A stretch of DNA of 64,000 bases from Candidatus Kryptonium thompsonii (GCA_001442925.1 LDXX01000001.1:62001-126000); one strand, 5' to 3'; shown: positions 1 through 9,164, counted from the first letter of the stretch. The notes: a model not told the origin generated them from the letters alone. Numbers and translations: made by a program.

Positions 1-165
1 CCACTTGAAATTCCAGAAAATGCAATAGTTGTAATGGGCTCAAGGGCTATACAGAAAAACGACTTCGCAGTTGAAAACGCTCTTTCAATCTATACTCCAA
101 TAATTGTAAAATATAGGGATGAAAAAACTGATCTTAAAACTGCACTTGAAACTATTTTAAGGTAG
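1..165 (+). CDS. dapD: DapD C-terminal fragment (tetrahydrodipicolinate N-succinyltransferase), partial
   Basis: The window opens inside a gene; the first 54 codons seen are open in frame 1 and end at TAG. The tail contains the segment [11 protein letters not shown] followed by a Lys-rich stretch ending ILR. This matches the end of DapD, where E. coli has a VIVKKVDAKT segment before its ILR-like terminus. DapD succinylates tetrahydrodipicolinate in the lysine/diaminopimelate pathway. The next gene, asd, supplies the same pathway 18 bp downstream, which strengthens the call. Only the end of the left-handed beta-helix and the C-terminal strand are visible, so the assignment rests on a short match plus context. 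Confidence 0.7.
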   Translation, partial: PLEIPENAIVVMGSRAIQKNDFAVENALSIYTPIIVKYRDEKTDLKTALETILR

Positions 166-183
166 TTTAAAAATAAATTCACC

Positions 184-1179
184 ATGCAAATGAGCGAATA
201 TAATGTTGCAATAGTTGGAGCAACTGGACTTGTCGGCAGAAAAATAATTCAGGTTCTAGAAGAGCGAAGGTTCCCGGTTAAGAATTTAATTCTCCTTGCT
301 TCGGAAAAATCAGCGGGAAGCAAGTTGAAATTTAATAGTGATGACATAAAGGTTGAAAAATTATCACCAGAAAAATTTAAAGGTGTTGAGATAGCTTTTT
401 TCTCTGCAGGCACTGATGTGAGTTGTGAGTTTGTTCCTGAAGCAGTAAAAAGAAATTGCATTGTTATAGACAATAGTAGTGCGTTCAGATTAAGAGATGA
501 TGTCCCGCTCGTTGTTCCAGAAGTTAATAAAGGAAAAATCTCTGAACACAAAGGTATAATAGCAAACCCAAATTGCTCAACAATCCAGCTTGTTGTTGTT
601 TTAAAGCCACTTCACGATAAATTTAAGGTAAAAAGAGTAGTGGTATCAACATATCAATCCGTTACTGGGGCTGGGAAAAGAGGAATAGATCAACTTTTTG
701 CCGAGATCAAAGGGGATAAAATTTTAAACCCCAAATTTCCACATCAAATTGCTTTCAATTGCATTCCCCACATTGATAACTTTTATGAAGATGGTTATTC
801 AAAGGAAGAACATAAAATTATGAAGGAAACGATAAAGATTATAGGTGACAATTCAATAAAAATTACCGCTACATGTGTTCGTGTTCCAGTCATAGGGGGA
901 CATAGTGAAGCCGTGAACATAGAGTTTGAGAAGGACTTTGAAATTGAGGAAATCAGAGATGTTTTAAATAACTCACCAGGTATAGTCTTATATGACGATC
1001 CATATAACAATGCATATCCAATGCCATTAATTTCACATGAGAAGGATGAAGTTTTTGTCGGAAGAATAAGGAGGGACTATAGCTCTGAAAACGCTTTGAA
1101 CCTGTGGATCGTTGCTGATAACCTGCGAAAAGGAGCTGCAACTAACGCCGTCCAAATTGCGGAGGAATTAATTAAGTGA
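184..1179 (+). CDS. asd: aspartate-semialdehyde dehydrogenase
   Basis: This enzyme reduces aspartyl-4-phosphate to aspartate semialdehyde with NADPH, the branch point to lysine, threonine and methionine. The 331-residue protein has the N-terminal Rossmann motif GATGLVGRK (12-20), the catalytic cysteine in NPNCST (Cys131), the SVTGAGKRG segment (159-167) and the catalytic histidine in RVPVIGGHSEAVN (His240). Length is normal for the family. ATG 184 is used; a second ATG at 190 is equally possible, as neither has a clear ribosome-binding site. It follows dapD by 18 bp, so the two probably form one lysine-pathway transcript. Confidence 0.97.
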   Translation: MQMSEYNVAIVGATGLVGRKIIQVLEERRFPVKNLILLASEKSAGSKLKFNSDDIKVEKLSPEKFKGVEIAFFSAGTDVSCEFVPEAVKRNCIVIDNSSAFRLRDDVPLVVPEVNKGKISEHKGIIANPNCSTIQLVVVLKPLHDKFKVKRVVVSTYQSVTGAGKRGIDQLFAEIKGDKILNPKFPHQIAFNCIPHIDNFYEDGYSKEEHKIMKETIKIIGDNSIKITATCVRVPVIGGHSEAVNIEFEKDFEIEEIRDVLNNSPGIVLYDDPYNNAYPMPLISHEKDEVFVGRIRRDYSSENALNLWIVADNLRKGAATNAVQIAEELIK

Positions 1180-1198
1180 AAGTTAAATTTTTACGACG

Positions 1199-1894
1199 AT
1201 GCTTAAGCTTTTGCTTGATTCAATCCTTGATTTCATCTTCATCTATGAATGTGAAATTTGCCATCGACACCTTGAGGATAAGAAAACAATAATTTGTCTT
1301 GATTGTCTCCATAAAATTGAAAAAGTAGAGCCAATTGATATGAAGCAAAGTTTTGAGTTGAAATTTGGAAACCATGGATATATAACAAAGGCTTTTTCTT
1401 GTTTTCATTTTAAAGAGGAAGGCATTGTTCAGATGTTAATTCATGAGCTTAAATATCAAAATAAAAGAACCATCGGTATATTGCTTGGGGAGATCGTTGG
1501 CAACGCAATTAAACATGATGTTGACTTCACCAGCGCAGATGCTCTCCTACCAGTTCCACTTCATAAGATTAGACTCAGGGAGAGAGGATACAACCAAAGC
1601 GAACTAATCGCTAAAGGGATAAGCAAAGTCACAGGAGTAAAAGTCATAAACGACATGCTTATTAGAAAAAAGAACACTCAAACCCAGACAAAGTTAAACT
1701 TTGAACAGCGCCTGGAAAATGTCAAGGATGCTTTCGTGCTTAACGAAAAATATAAAGATTTTGTTGTTGGCAAAAGATTTGCCATAGTTGATGATGTTAT
1801 AACCACAGGCTCTACGCTGAATGAATGTGCGAAAGAACTTATTCGCTCAGGCGCTTCCCAAGTTTTAGCTTTGTCGGTGGCGGTCGCAAGTTAA
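1199..1894 (+). CDS. comFC: ComF family phosphoribosyltransferase-like protein
   Basis: ComFC/GntX-type protein of 231 residues. The N-terminus has a four-cysteine zinc-binding site (Cys18, Cys21, Cys33, Cys36). The C-terminal half is a type I phosphoribosyltransferase fold with the PRPP-binding motif FAIVDDVITTGST (about 194-206). In naturally competent bacteria this family helps bring in single-stranded DNA, but many members sit in genomes with no known competence system and their substrate is unknown. It follows asd by 19 bp and ends 5 bp before the convergent acyl-CoA dehydrogenase gene, leaving no room for a conventional terminator between them. Confidence 0.9.
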   Translation: MLKLLLDSILDFIFIYECEICHRHLEDKKTIICLDCLHKIEKVEPIDMKQSFELKFGNHGYITKAFSCFHFKEEGIVQMLIHELKYQNKRTIGILLGEIVGNAIKHDVDFTSADALLPVPLHKIRLRERGYNQSELIAKGISKVTGVKVINDMLIRKKNTQTQTKLNFEQRLENVKDAFVLNEKYKDFVVGKRFAIVDDVITTGSTLNECAKELIRSGASQVLALSVAVAS

Positions 1895-1899
1895 AAAAT

Positions 1900-3057
1900 T
1901 TAATCTAAATGTGATAACTCCTTCAAAATTTTGTTCGCTATGATAATTTTTTGAATTTCGCTCGTCCCTTCCCCTATCGTGAGAAGTTTTGCATCCCTGT
2001 AAAGTTTCTCAACTGGGTATTCTTTGATATAACCATAGCCACCGTAAATTTGAACTGCTTCATTTGCGCATTTAACGGCAACTTCACTTGCATAATATTT
2101 CGCCATTGAAGCATGAAGATGATAATCCTTCCCCTGATCTTTAAGGTAAGCTGCTTTGTAAGTAAGCAATCTTGCTGCTTCTATTTGCGTTGCCATATCC
2201 GCAATCTTCCATTGTATCGCTTGGAATTCAGCGATATATTTTCCAAACGCCTTCCTTTCCTTCGCATATTTTAAACTTAAATCCAAAGCACCTTGCGCAA
2301 GTCCAACTGAAAGAGCAGCTATCCCTATTCTGCCACCAGCAAGAATTTCCATTGCCTGCCTATAACCTTGCCCTTCTTCACCAATTAAATTTTCCACTGG
2401 AACTCTACAACCGTCAAAAGTCAAAGAGCATGTATCACTTGCACGCATCCCAAGTTTATCTTCTTTTTTCCCAACGATTACACCATCATAATTTTTCTCA
2501 ACTATAAATGCAGAGATGCCATTTTTGCCCTTGCTCTTATCCGTTACAGCCATGACAACGATTATTTCACCAACCCCAGCATGCGTTGTAAAAACTTTGT
2601 TTCCGTTTAACACATAATGATCACCCTCTCGAACAGCTGATGTTAACAAATTTGCTGCATCGCTTCCAGCCTGCGGTTCCGTTAAAGCCCACGCCCCTAT
2701 TTTTTTACCTGTACAAAGATCAGGGAGATATTTTTGCTTCTGCTCTTCGCTGCCAAACATAAAAATATGATTTGTGCAAAGCCCGTTATGCGCCGAAACA
2801 CTCAAGCCTATCGATGGATCAACTCTGCTAATTTCTTCAATTATTACAACATAATCAAGATAAGATAAACCAGCACCGCCGTATTTCTCTGGAAATGTAA
2901 TGCCGAGAAAACCAATTTCACCGAGTTTTTTCATTATTTCCGTTGGGAACTCCCCTGTGGCGTCAAATTTTCTAATATGTGGGGCAATTTCATTCTCGGC
3001 AAATTCTCGGGCAAGGTTTTTAACCTGTTTTTGAGTTTCGGTTAAATAAAAATCCAT
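1900..3057 (-). CDS. acyl-CoA dehydrogenase
   Basis: FAD-dependent acyl-CoA dehydrogenase of 385 residues, normal for the short/medium-chain family. Signatures seen: ALTEPQAGSDA for FAD and substrate binding, GGRIGIAALSVGLAQGALD, a QAIQWKIADMATQIEAARLL helix, and the C-terminal IGEGTSEIQ, whose Glu363 is the likely catalytic base. The protein oxidises acyl-CoA to enoyl-CoA and passes electrons to ETF. Chain-length preference cannot be told from sequence by eye; short-chain or branched-chain substrates would fit the neighbouring MeaB gene and an amino-acid-degrading lifestyle. Confidence 0.95.
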   Translation of the reverse strand: MDFYLTETQKQVKNLAREFAENEIAPHIRKFDATGEFPTEIMKKLGEIGFLGITFPEKYGGAGLSYLDYVVIIEEISRVDPSIGLSVSAHNGLCTNHIFMFGSEEQKQKYLPDLCTGKKIGAWALTEPQAGSDAANLLTSAVREGDHYVLNGNKVFTTHAGVGEIIVVMAVTDKSKGKNGISAFIVEKNYDGVIVGKKEDKLGMRASDTCSLTFDGCRVPVENLIGEEGQGYRQAMEILAGGRIGIAALSVGLAQGALDLSLKYAKERKAFGKYIAEFQAIQWKIADMATQIEAARLLTYKAAYLKDQGKDYHLHASMAKYYASEVAVKCANEAVQIYGGYGYIKEYPVEKLYRDAKLLTIGEGTSEIQKIIIANKILKELSHLD

Positions 3058-3101
3058 GGCTTTTTACCGTAAGTTATTTTTAAATAGAGCTTTTGGCTCT
3101 T

Positions 3102-4052
3102 TTATAGAGAGTTTTGCTGGTAAAAATGCGCAATTAATTCCTCAGCTATTTCAATTGGATTTATATGCGAGTTTGTAATGGAACTGATCCTCTCATCGAG
3201 CAATTTAACTCGATCCCGCGTCCAAAAGTTTTCACGAAGCCTTTCCTCAACTATTTCTTTAATCTTCGATTTTAATTTCTCCTTTCTCCTTTTTTCAAAT
3301 TCACCAGTTCTGAACAAAAAATCACGATGTTTTTTTATCTGATTTAAAAGTGTATCAACCCCAAATCCAGCATTCCCAATTGTTTTTATAACTTCAACTT
3401 CCCATTCATCTTTTCTCATCCTGAAACTTAACACACTTTTAATTGCATTCGCCGCTATATCAGCTCCTTCCCTATCACTTTTATTCAAAACAAATATATC
3501 AGCTATCTCCATAAGACCAGCTTTCATCGCTTGAATTGAATCCCCCGATTCCGGGACGAGAACGACGACAACTGTATCAGCTGCTTTGACGATGTCAAGC
3601 TCCGATTGCCCAACCCCAACGGTTTCAAAAATAACATAATCAAAACCAGCCGCGTCAAGTATATCTCCAGCTTCAATTGCTTTCTTACTTAATCCTCCCA
3701 AACTTCCACGCGTAGCCATACTTCTTATAAAAACTCCATCATCAAGAGCTAATTCACTCATTCTTACCCTGTCGCCAAGAAGTGAACCGCCTGTAAATGG
3801 ACTCGTTGGGTCAACCGCTATAATTCCAACTTTTTTACCCTCATTTCTTAAAAGTTTTGTAAGCTGAAAAACAAGCGTGCTTTTCCCAGCCCCAGGTGGA
3901 CCCGTGATGCCAACTTTATAAGCTTTCCCCGTATATTTGTAAATTTTCTTGAGCAACTCCTTTGCTTCGTCGTGTTCATTTTCGACAAGCGATATTGCTT
4001 TTGAGATCGCCTTGAAATTTCCATCCGTTATTTTCTGAACGAACTCAAGCAC
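3102..4052 (-). CDS. meaB: MeaB/ArgK-type GTPase, methylmalonyl-CoA mutase chaperone
   Basis: G3E-family GTPase that loads and protects adenosylcobalamin in methylmalonyl-CoA mutase. The P-loop GITGPPGAGKST, the VDPTSPFTGGSLLGDR switch region, the ETVGVGQSE motif and the NKSD guanine-specificity motif are all present. The open frame extends upstream to a TTG at 4088, but the family N-terminus begins at VLEFVQKITDGN. I therefore prefer the GTG at 4052, which overlaps the stop of the upstream epimerase as GTGCTTGA and suggests translational coupling. A separate B12-binding mutase subunit lies at 58680-59096; the large mutase subunit is not in this window. Confidence 0.93.
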   Translation of the reverse strand: MLEFVQKITDGNFKAISKAISLVENEHDEAKELLKKIYKYTGKAYKVGITGPPGAGKSTLVFQLTKLLRNEGKKVGIIAVDPTSPFTGGSLLGDRVRMSELALDDGVFIRSMATRGSLGGLSKKAIEAGDILDAAGFDYVIFETVGVGQSELDIVKAADTVVVVLVPESGDSIQAMKAGLMEIADIFVLNKSDREGADIAANAIKSVLSFRMRKDEWEVEVIKTIGNAGFGVDTLLNQIKKHRDFLFRTGEFEKRRKEKLKSKIKEIVEERLRENFWTRDRVKLLDERISSITNSHINPIEIAEELIAHFYQQNSL

Positions 4053-4983
4053 CACCTTGAGATTTAAATTTGTTTTTGAAAAATTCAACAGTCAATCTCA
4101 AGCCTTCATCAAGAGATATCTCCGGTTTCCATCCGAGCGTTTTGTAAATTTTATCATAACTTATGACGCTTCTTCTTTGCTCACCAGGTTTTGGGGGCCC
4201 ATGAACTTCATCGCAATTTGCCTTTGTCAAATTTTTCAATTTATGAAACAAAGTATTCACATCTGTTTCAATGCCAGTTCCAATATTAAAAACGTCGGAT
4301 TTATCGTAATTAAGAGCAAGAACATTTGCTCTTACAACATCGCCAACGTATGTATAATCCCTCGTTTGAAGGCCATCACCGTTAATTATTGGCTGTTCCC
4401 CTTTTAACATTTTGCTTGTAAATATAGCGACGACACCGGCCTCACCATGTGGATTTTGCCTCGGTCCATAAATATTTGCGTATCTTAAAACAACATAATT
4501 TAATCCGTGAACCTCTTTGTAAAAGTATAGATATTTTTCAACTGTTAATTTCGCAACACCATATGGAGAAAGTGGCCTCGTCGGATGTTCCTCATCCGCT
4601 GGAAAATAATCCTGCTCCCCGTAAATTGCTCCACCAGTTGAGGCAAAGATAAATTTTTTTACCCCATATTTTATGCTAAATTGCAAAAGTTTTAAGCTTC
4701 CAATTATATTCACATCCGCATCATAAATTGGGTCTTCAACTGACTTTCTGACATCCATCTGCGCCGCATGATGATTTACGATATTGATTTTCTCATTTTT
4801 AAAAATTTCTTCGATCCTATCATCCCTTATGTCAAGCTGGTAAAACTTCGCCTTCGGGTTCAAATTTTCAAGTGAGCCAGTGGAAAGATTATCAACCACA
4901 ATCACATTGTGTCCAAGCTCAATGTAAGAATCAACGACATGCGAACCGATGAAACCAGCTCCACCAGTTACAAGTATGTTCAT
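4045..4983 (-). CDS. NAD-dependent sugar epimerase/dehydratase (UDP-glucose 4-epimerase-like)
   Basis: Extended short-chain dehydrogenase of 312 residues. It has the glycine motif GGAGFIGS (7-14), an acidic residue after beta-2 at Asp31, the STGG region near 115 and the catalytic YGVAK pair (Tyr141, Lys145). The family interconverts nucleotide sugars such as UDP-glucose and UDP-galactose; the exact substrate is not decidable here. Its ATG overlaps the stop of the upstream peptidase gene by 4 bp (ATGA at 4980-4983), and its 3' end overlaps the meaB start, so three functionally unrelated genes are read as one unit. Confidence 0.92.
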   Translation of the reverse strand: MNILVTGGAGFIGSHVVDSYIELGHNVIVVDNLSTGSLENLNPKAKFYQLDIRDDRIEEIFKNEKINIVNHHAAQMDVRKSVEDPIYDADVNIIGSLKLLQFSIKYGVKKFIFASTGGAIYGEQDYFPADEEHPTRPLSPYGVAKLTVEKYLYFYKEVHGLNYVVLRYANIYGPRQNPHGEAGVVAIFTSKMLKGEQPIINGDGLQTRDYTYVGDVVRANVLALNYDKSDVFNIGTGIETDVNTLFHKLKNLTKANCDEVHGPPKPGEQRRSVISYDKIYKTLGWKPEISLDEGLRLTVEFFKNKFKSQGGA

Positions 4984-7076
4984 TTAACCCCCAATTTTGG
5001 TTTCAAAAGATTTTGAGTTTCTTTTATGATATCTTCGAGTATTTCCTCAAATAATTTAATTTCTTTCAACGCAACATCAAAATTGTTAAAAGACAATGCC
5101 TCATTTATCCCTGGCAATACTTGCGTTCCATAACCAAGGTAATAACCCGGCGCATAAACTCTATGCTTGTACCAATTTCTATTTGGAAGCCCAACCTTTC
5201 GTGTGAACTTTCGTTCAAGTTTGGAAACATCAAGAGTTAAAAATGTTCTTTGCTTCATCTTCAGTGAATCAGCGTATAACTTCATGGTTTTAATCTTTTC
5301 TTTGATGTTGGTAAAATCAATCCCTTTCCCTTTTAGAAGGTCACCGTAATCTTTTTCGATTTCATTTATGTATCCCTCAATCTCATTTGCGTAATTAACA
5401 TAGTCGAAAGGTAAATAATCACATGAGCTTAAGCGCATCAAAGCAATGCCAACTATTTTAACCATCGTTTCATGGTATTTAAAATCAGGATCACAAAAAT
5501 TTTTCATCCAGTAAAAATTGTCAAGTTGAGAATGATAAACCCCATATGGTCCTGTGAACCTCATGTCAATCGATGGAATGCCAGCAAAATCAAGAAATGC
5601 AGTATAATCTGAACCGCTTCCCAATCTGCCAAATTTAATTCTTGCAGTATCGGGCGGATTTGAAATATTCTTTGAGATAGACTTGTTCTGTCTCTTCCAC
5701 GCTTCAGCAAAAATTGTATTTCCTGTTTCGGGGTCAACCACAGACTTTATCAGCTCCTCAATAAATCGATCAAGCGAAGGCACTGAACTTGCGCTAAAAT
5801 CTTTCCCTGATACCGCAACATCGACATTTATATAAGCAATCGCGTTTTTAACAAGATCATCATAATTTTCCTCAACCCATTCAGTTGAACCAATCAATCC
5901 ATATTCCTCTGCATCCCACGCACAAAACAAAATAGTTCTCTTGGGCTTCCAACCCTGTTTCATTAACTCAGATAAAGCTCTTGCGGTCTCAAGCATCACC
6001 GAAGTTCCACTGTTTGGATCAACCGCTCCATAAACCCATGCGTCATGATGGTTACCAAAGATTATCTTCTTATCTGGTTCCTCATAGCCCCGAATTTCCG
6101 CTATAACATTTTTAATCTGTCTTATTTTCCATTCAGATTTAATCCTCATCTTAACTTTAGCTGGACCTGGACCAATGTGATAAGCAAAGGGCAATCCACC
6201 TTGCCATCCTTCGGGAACATTTGGACCAGAGAGATTTTCAAGGATTTCCTTTGCAATTTTGTATGAGATGGGCATGGTGGGAATCCTCGGCAAACTTTTT
6301 GCCTGCTCCGGTGCGATTCTTTTTGCCTCTTTAGTTGCTGGATAGCCCGGGGTCAATGGATCACCAGGATATTCAAACATATAATAAATGCTTCCCCTTT
6401 GCACCGCACCTTCAGGCCTCCAAGGACCTCGTGGATAAACATCCCCCTTCATATATCCATCATCCATTGGATCGGAGTAAATGATCAAACCAATGGCTCC
6501 GTTTTCCTCAGCTACTTTAGCTTTAACGCCTCTGAACGATTTCCCATATCTTGCTATGACGATCTTCCCTTTTACACTAATTCCCATTTCCTTAAGTTTT
6601 TCGTAGTCCTCAGGCAAACCGTAGTTAACATATACAACTTGAGCTTCAACCTCACCATCTGGGGAATAGGCATTAAAGAATGTGAAGATGTTATCATCAT
6701 ATGTATCTTTATCCCAGAGCCATGTCGGCTCTTTTAATTCGAATTTAACTTTATATGGTTGAACCAATTCAATTGAAACGTCTTGGGGATACGGGAGATA
6801 GACCCAATAATCAACAATTTTTGAGTTCAAACCATAGGATTTAAAAACGCTATCTATATACTCAGCTACTTTGTATCCCGCTTCACTTCCCGCAGGATGT
6901 GGTTCCTCTGTGAGCACAAATAAGTGTCTTTCACAATTGCTAGCTTTTGGAATTTTTAAAAACTTTTGTTCCCATTCGATCTGTTTTTCTAAATTGCCCC
7001 CAATAAATCCTGTTAATATCTGGGCACTTGCAACGATCGGAAGGATTATAAAAAATAATATCGCTTTCCTCCTCAT
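4980..7076 (-). CDS. secreted M28 metallopeptidase, PSMA/glutamate carboxypeptidase II-like
   Basis: A protein of about 698 residues with an N-terminal signal peptide (a Lys/Arg-rich start, then a hydrophobic stretch ending ASAQ). Order: protease-associated (PA) domain at about 145-255, M28 peptidase at about 325-570, and a C-terminal dimerisation-like helical region. Zinc-ligand motifs match human PSMA closely: GNHHDAW, a DPNSG aspartate, WDAEEYGLIGSTEW, YINVD and YHSQLDNFYW. It should remove C-terminal residues from peptides outside the cytoplasm. The frame extends to GTG 7082, but ATG 7076 gives a normal signal peptide. Its stop overlaps the epimerase start by 4 bp. Confidence 0.95.
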   Translation of the reverse strand: MRRKAILFFIILPIVASAQILTGFIGGNLEKQIEWEQKFLKIPKASNCERHLFVLTEEPHPAGSEAGYKVAEYIDSVFKSYGLNSKIVDYWVYLPYPQDVSIELVQPYKVKFELKEPTWLWDKDTYDDNIFTFFNAYSPDGEVEAQVVYVNYGLPEDYEKLKEMGISVKGKIVIARYGKSFRGVKAKVAEENGAIGLIIYSDPMDDGYMKGDVYPRGPWRPEGAVQRGSIYYMFEYPGDPLTPGYPATKEAKRIAPEQAKSLPRIPTMPISYKIAKEILENLSGPNVPEGWQGGLPFAYHIGPGPAKVKMRIKSEWKIRQIKNVIAEIRGYEEPDKKIIFGNHHDAWVYGAVDPNSGTSVMLETARALSELMKQGWKPKRTILFCAWDAEEYGLIGSTEWVEENYDDLVKNAIAYINVDVAVSGKDFSASSVPSLDRFIEELIKSVVDPETGNTIFAEAWKRQNKSISKNISNPPDTARIKFGRLGSGSDYTAFLDFAGIPSIDMRFTGPYGVYHSQLDNFYWMKNFCDPDFKYHETMVKIVGIALMRLSSCDYLPFDYVNYANEIEGYINEIEKDYGDLLKGKGIDFTNIKEKIKTMKLYADSLKMKQRTFLTLDVSKLERKFTRKVGLPNRNWYKHRVYAPGYYLGYGTQVLPGINEALSFNNFDVALKEIKLFEEILEDIIKETQNLLKPKLGVK

Positions 7077-7167
7077 TTTCACTTTTTTTGGAAAAATTTA
7101 AACAAACAAAAAATGAAAATCAAACTCTCCCGATAAATCCGCAGCTATGATGAAGTAAAACAGCGGT

Positions 7168-7686
7168 CTAACTAACCTCGTGTATCAAATCGCTTATCTT
7201 TCTTCTCGGCGTTGGTTCTGGAGATTCATCAGGATATCCGATTGGAAGAATTGCGATGGGAATTATGTCTTTGCCGACCCCAATTATTTTTCTGACTTTA
7301 TCTTCATCAAAGGCGCCAACCCAAACGCTGCCAAGCCCCAGCGCTGTTACAGCAAGCTGTGCATAAGCACATGCGATCGTCGCATCCTGTAAAGAGTAAA
7401 GTTTTTCTCCCCTCGCTCCATATTTCCATCTTGACCTTGATGGATTTGCGCAAAAAACAAGAGCAATCGGAGCCTCACCTATGAATTCTTGTCCAAAAGC
7501 AGAATCAGCAAGTTTTTTAAGTTTATCTTTGTCCCTTACAACAAAAACCTCATACGCTTGTAAATCGCCAGCGGAAGGAGCTGAATTGATCGCCTCATAA
7601 ATCAGCTGAAGCTTATCCTCAGGAATTGCATCAGGTTTAAATTTTCTTATCGATCTTCTTTTCTTTAAAACCTCAAAGAAATCCAT
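7168..7686 (-). CDS. nitroreductase family flavoprotein
   Basis: FMN-dependent oxidoreductase fold of about 172 residues. It has the family N-terminus KKRRSIRKF, the INSAPSAGDLQAYE segment and LGSVWVGAFDEDKVRKIIG near the end. Members reduce nitro compounds, quinones or flavins, or serve specialised dehydrogenations, so the substrate is open. The frame reaches back to a GTG at 7713 inside the upstream radical SAM gene; the ATG at 7686 fits the family N-terminus better. The two genes are tightly linked (17 bp apart) and may be transcribed together. Confidence 0.9.
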   Translation of the reverse strand: MDFFEVLKKRRSIRKFKPDAIPEDKLQLIYEAINSAPSAGDLQAYEVFVVRDKDKLKKLADSAFGQEFIGEAPIALVFCANPSRSRWKYGARGEKLYSLQDATIACAYAQLAVTALGLGSVWVGAFDEDKVRKIIGVGKDIIPIAILPIGYPDESPEPTPRRKISDLIHEVS

Positions 7687-7703
7687 AAATTTATTTGCTT
7701 TTG

Positions 7704-8639
7704 TTAATACCACGGACTTAACTCTATCCTCCTTAAACCAAACTTCTGTGCAGTTCTTACAGCTTCCCTATATTCTTGAATTGTTATCCTCCTTGCAAGC
7801 TCAGGTTTTAAAAAAGCGTTAAAGCATGGTCTATATTGTGCCATTATGTTAACATATGTATTTCTTGAAATTTCATTAGCAATAAATTCAAAAACCTTCT
7901 CGGAGCCAGCGATATTATTTGGCAAAACAAGATGCCTTATAAGTAAGCCCCTCACAGCAATTCCATCAACTATTTCAAGATCCCCAACCTGCCTCCACAT
8001 CTCTTTAACGGCTGGTCTAACGACATCCCAATAATCTGGCACACCCGAATATTTCAACCCATTTGCGTTGTCAGAATATTTGATATCCGGCATATAAATG
8101 TCGATAATCCCGTCAAGCAATTTTAATGTATCGACGGATTCATATCCACCGCAATTATAAACAATCGGTATTTTTAATCCTTTGTTAACAGCGATCTCAA
8201 TTGCTTCGACGATTTGGGGGACATAATGAGTTGGCGTTACAAGGTTTATATTGTGACAGCCTATCTTTTGAAGATACAACATTGAATCAGCAAGCGTATA
8301 AACGCTTACAATTTCACCTTGTTTAAATCTGCTTATCTCAAAATTTTGACAATATATGCAATTCATATTGCAACTTGCAAAGAAAATTGTCCCTGAACCG
8401 TGAGTTCCAACAAGACATGCTTCCTCCCCAAAGTGCGGATGCACCCCCGAAATTATGATCTCACTCCCAACTCTACATTTCCCCTTCTTTCCAGCATTTC
8501 TATTCACATGGCAGTTTCTGGGACAAAGTGTACAATCGTTCAATATCTGTTTTAAAATCCCAACCCGTTCTTTTAATATACCCTTACGGTGAAGTTCAAT
8601 GTATCTTGGCTCGTATTCAATTGCGGTTTTATAACCCAT
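7704..8639 (-). CDS. radical SAM protein of the PflX / COG1313 type
   Basis: About 311 residues. An N-terminal cysteine cluster (CTLCPRNC plus a further Cys near 56) precedes the radical SAM CxxxCxxC motif CNMNCIYC (about 91-98). The rest of the TIM-barrel half includes ISGVHPHFGEE and YMPDIKYSDN. This arrangement is typical of the uncharacterised PflX-like relatives of pyruvate formate-lyase activase; no formate-lyase-type glycyl-radical enzyme is seen in the window, so a role in activating one is not supported. A GTG precedes the ATG I use by one codon. A terminator-like hairpin separates it from the upstream membrane protein gene. Confidence 0.9.
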   Translation of the reverse strand: MGYKTAIEYEPRYIELHRKGILKERVGILKQILNDCTLCPRNCHVNRNAGKKGKCRVGSEIIISGVHPHFGEEACLVGTHGSGTIFFASCNMNCIYCQNFEISRFKQGEIVSVYTLADSMLYLQKIGCHNINLVTPTHYVPQIVEAIEIAVNKGLKIPIVYNCGGYESVDTLKLLDGIIDIYMPDIKYSDNANGLKYSGVPDYWDVVRPAVKEMWRQVGDLEIVDGIAVRGLLIRHLVLPNNIAGSEKVFEFIANEISRNTYVNIMAQYRPCFNAFLKPELARRITIQEYREAVRTAQKFGLRRIELSPWY

Positions 8640-8663
8640 CACATGTAGGTTAAATTTTTAAAA

Positions 8664-8687
8664 GCCCGAGGCAAGGCTGCCCCGGGC
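8664..8687 (-). terminator. GC-rich hairpin terminator after the small membrane protein gene
   Basis: A 10-bp stem with one mismatch (GCCCGAGGCA against TGCCCCGGGC) closes a 4-base AGGC loop. On the minus strand it is followed by TTTTAAAAATTT, and on the plus strand by ATTTTT, so it could act in both directions. It lies 10 bp beyond the stop of the 8697-9020 gene and 25 bp before the start of the next minus-strand gene. Confidence 0.7.
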
Positions 8688-8696
8688 ATTTTTCCC

Positions 8697-9020
8697 TTAC
8701 GATGACGGTTTAGTTAAAGCTCCCCAGAATCCAAGAACGATGAATACAATCCCAACGATGATTGCGTTGGCAATCCCCTGAAGCCCAGAAATAAACGATG
8801 AAATGCCAAGCCAGATTCCACCAATTCCAATAATCGCAGAAAACACTTTCAACAAAGGTTTAACCGGTCCAACAAATACCCACAAACCAAGCACGAAAGC
8901 CAAGATACCCAAGATAAGATAAATAACATCAAAATCTTCCTTTTTAACAGCAACACCCATTATACCGGATCCCAAGAGGAGCCAAAGTCCCACCATTAAA
9001 GTTGCCCAAAATTGCCACAT
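8697..9020 (-). CDS. small four-helix membrane protein, SPW/DUF308-like
   Basis: A 107-residue, almost wholly hydrophobic protein with about four transmembrane helices arranged as two similar halves, each opening with a Trp-rich segment (WATLMVGLWLLLGSG; IGGIWLGISSFISG). It resembles SPW-repeat or HdeD/DUF308-type small membrane proteins; I cannot assign a function. The start is well fixed: a strong ribosome-binding sequence, GGGAGG on the minus strand (9027-9032), stands 6 bases before ATG. This is one of the clearest Shine-Dalgarno sites in the window. The gene is monocistronic by layout, with a hairpin terminator behind it. Confidence 0.8.
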   Translation of the reverse strand: MWQFWATLMVGLWLLLGSGIMGVAVKKEDFDVIYLILGILAFVLGLWVFVGPVKPLLKVFSAIIGIGGIWLGISSFISGLQGIANAIIVGIVFIVLGFWGALTKPSS

Positions 9021-9164
9021 GGCAGGCCTCCCTTTTTAATTTTTTATTTTTTAACGCTCGCCTCTTTAGCGAGCTCAATCTTCAAATCCTCGTTGTCATA
9101 AAAAGCTACTTTCAAAACTTATGCCAAATAAAAATTAGAAAATTTTTAATTTTATTTCAAGTCC

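Noticed and set aside
9056-9074. Intrinsic terminator at the GCTCGC/GCGAGC inverted repeat
   Set aside because: Only 6 bp of stem and no T-run directly behind it on either strand.
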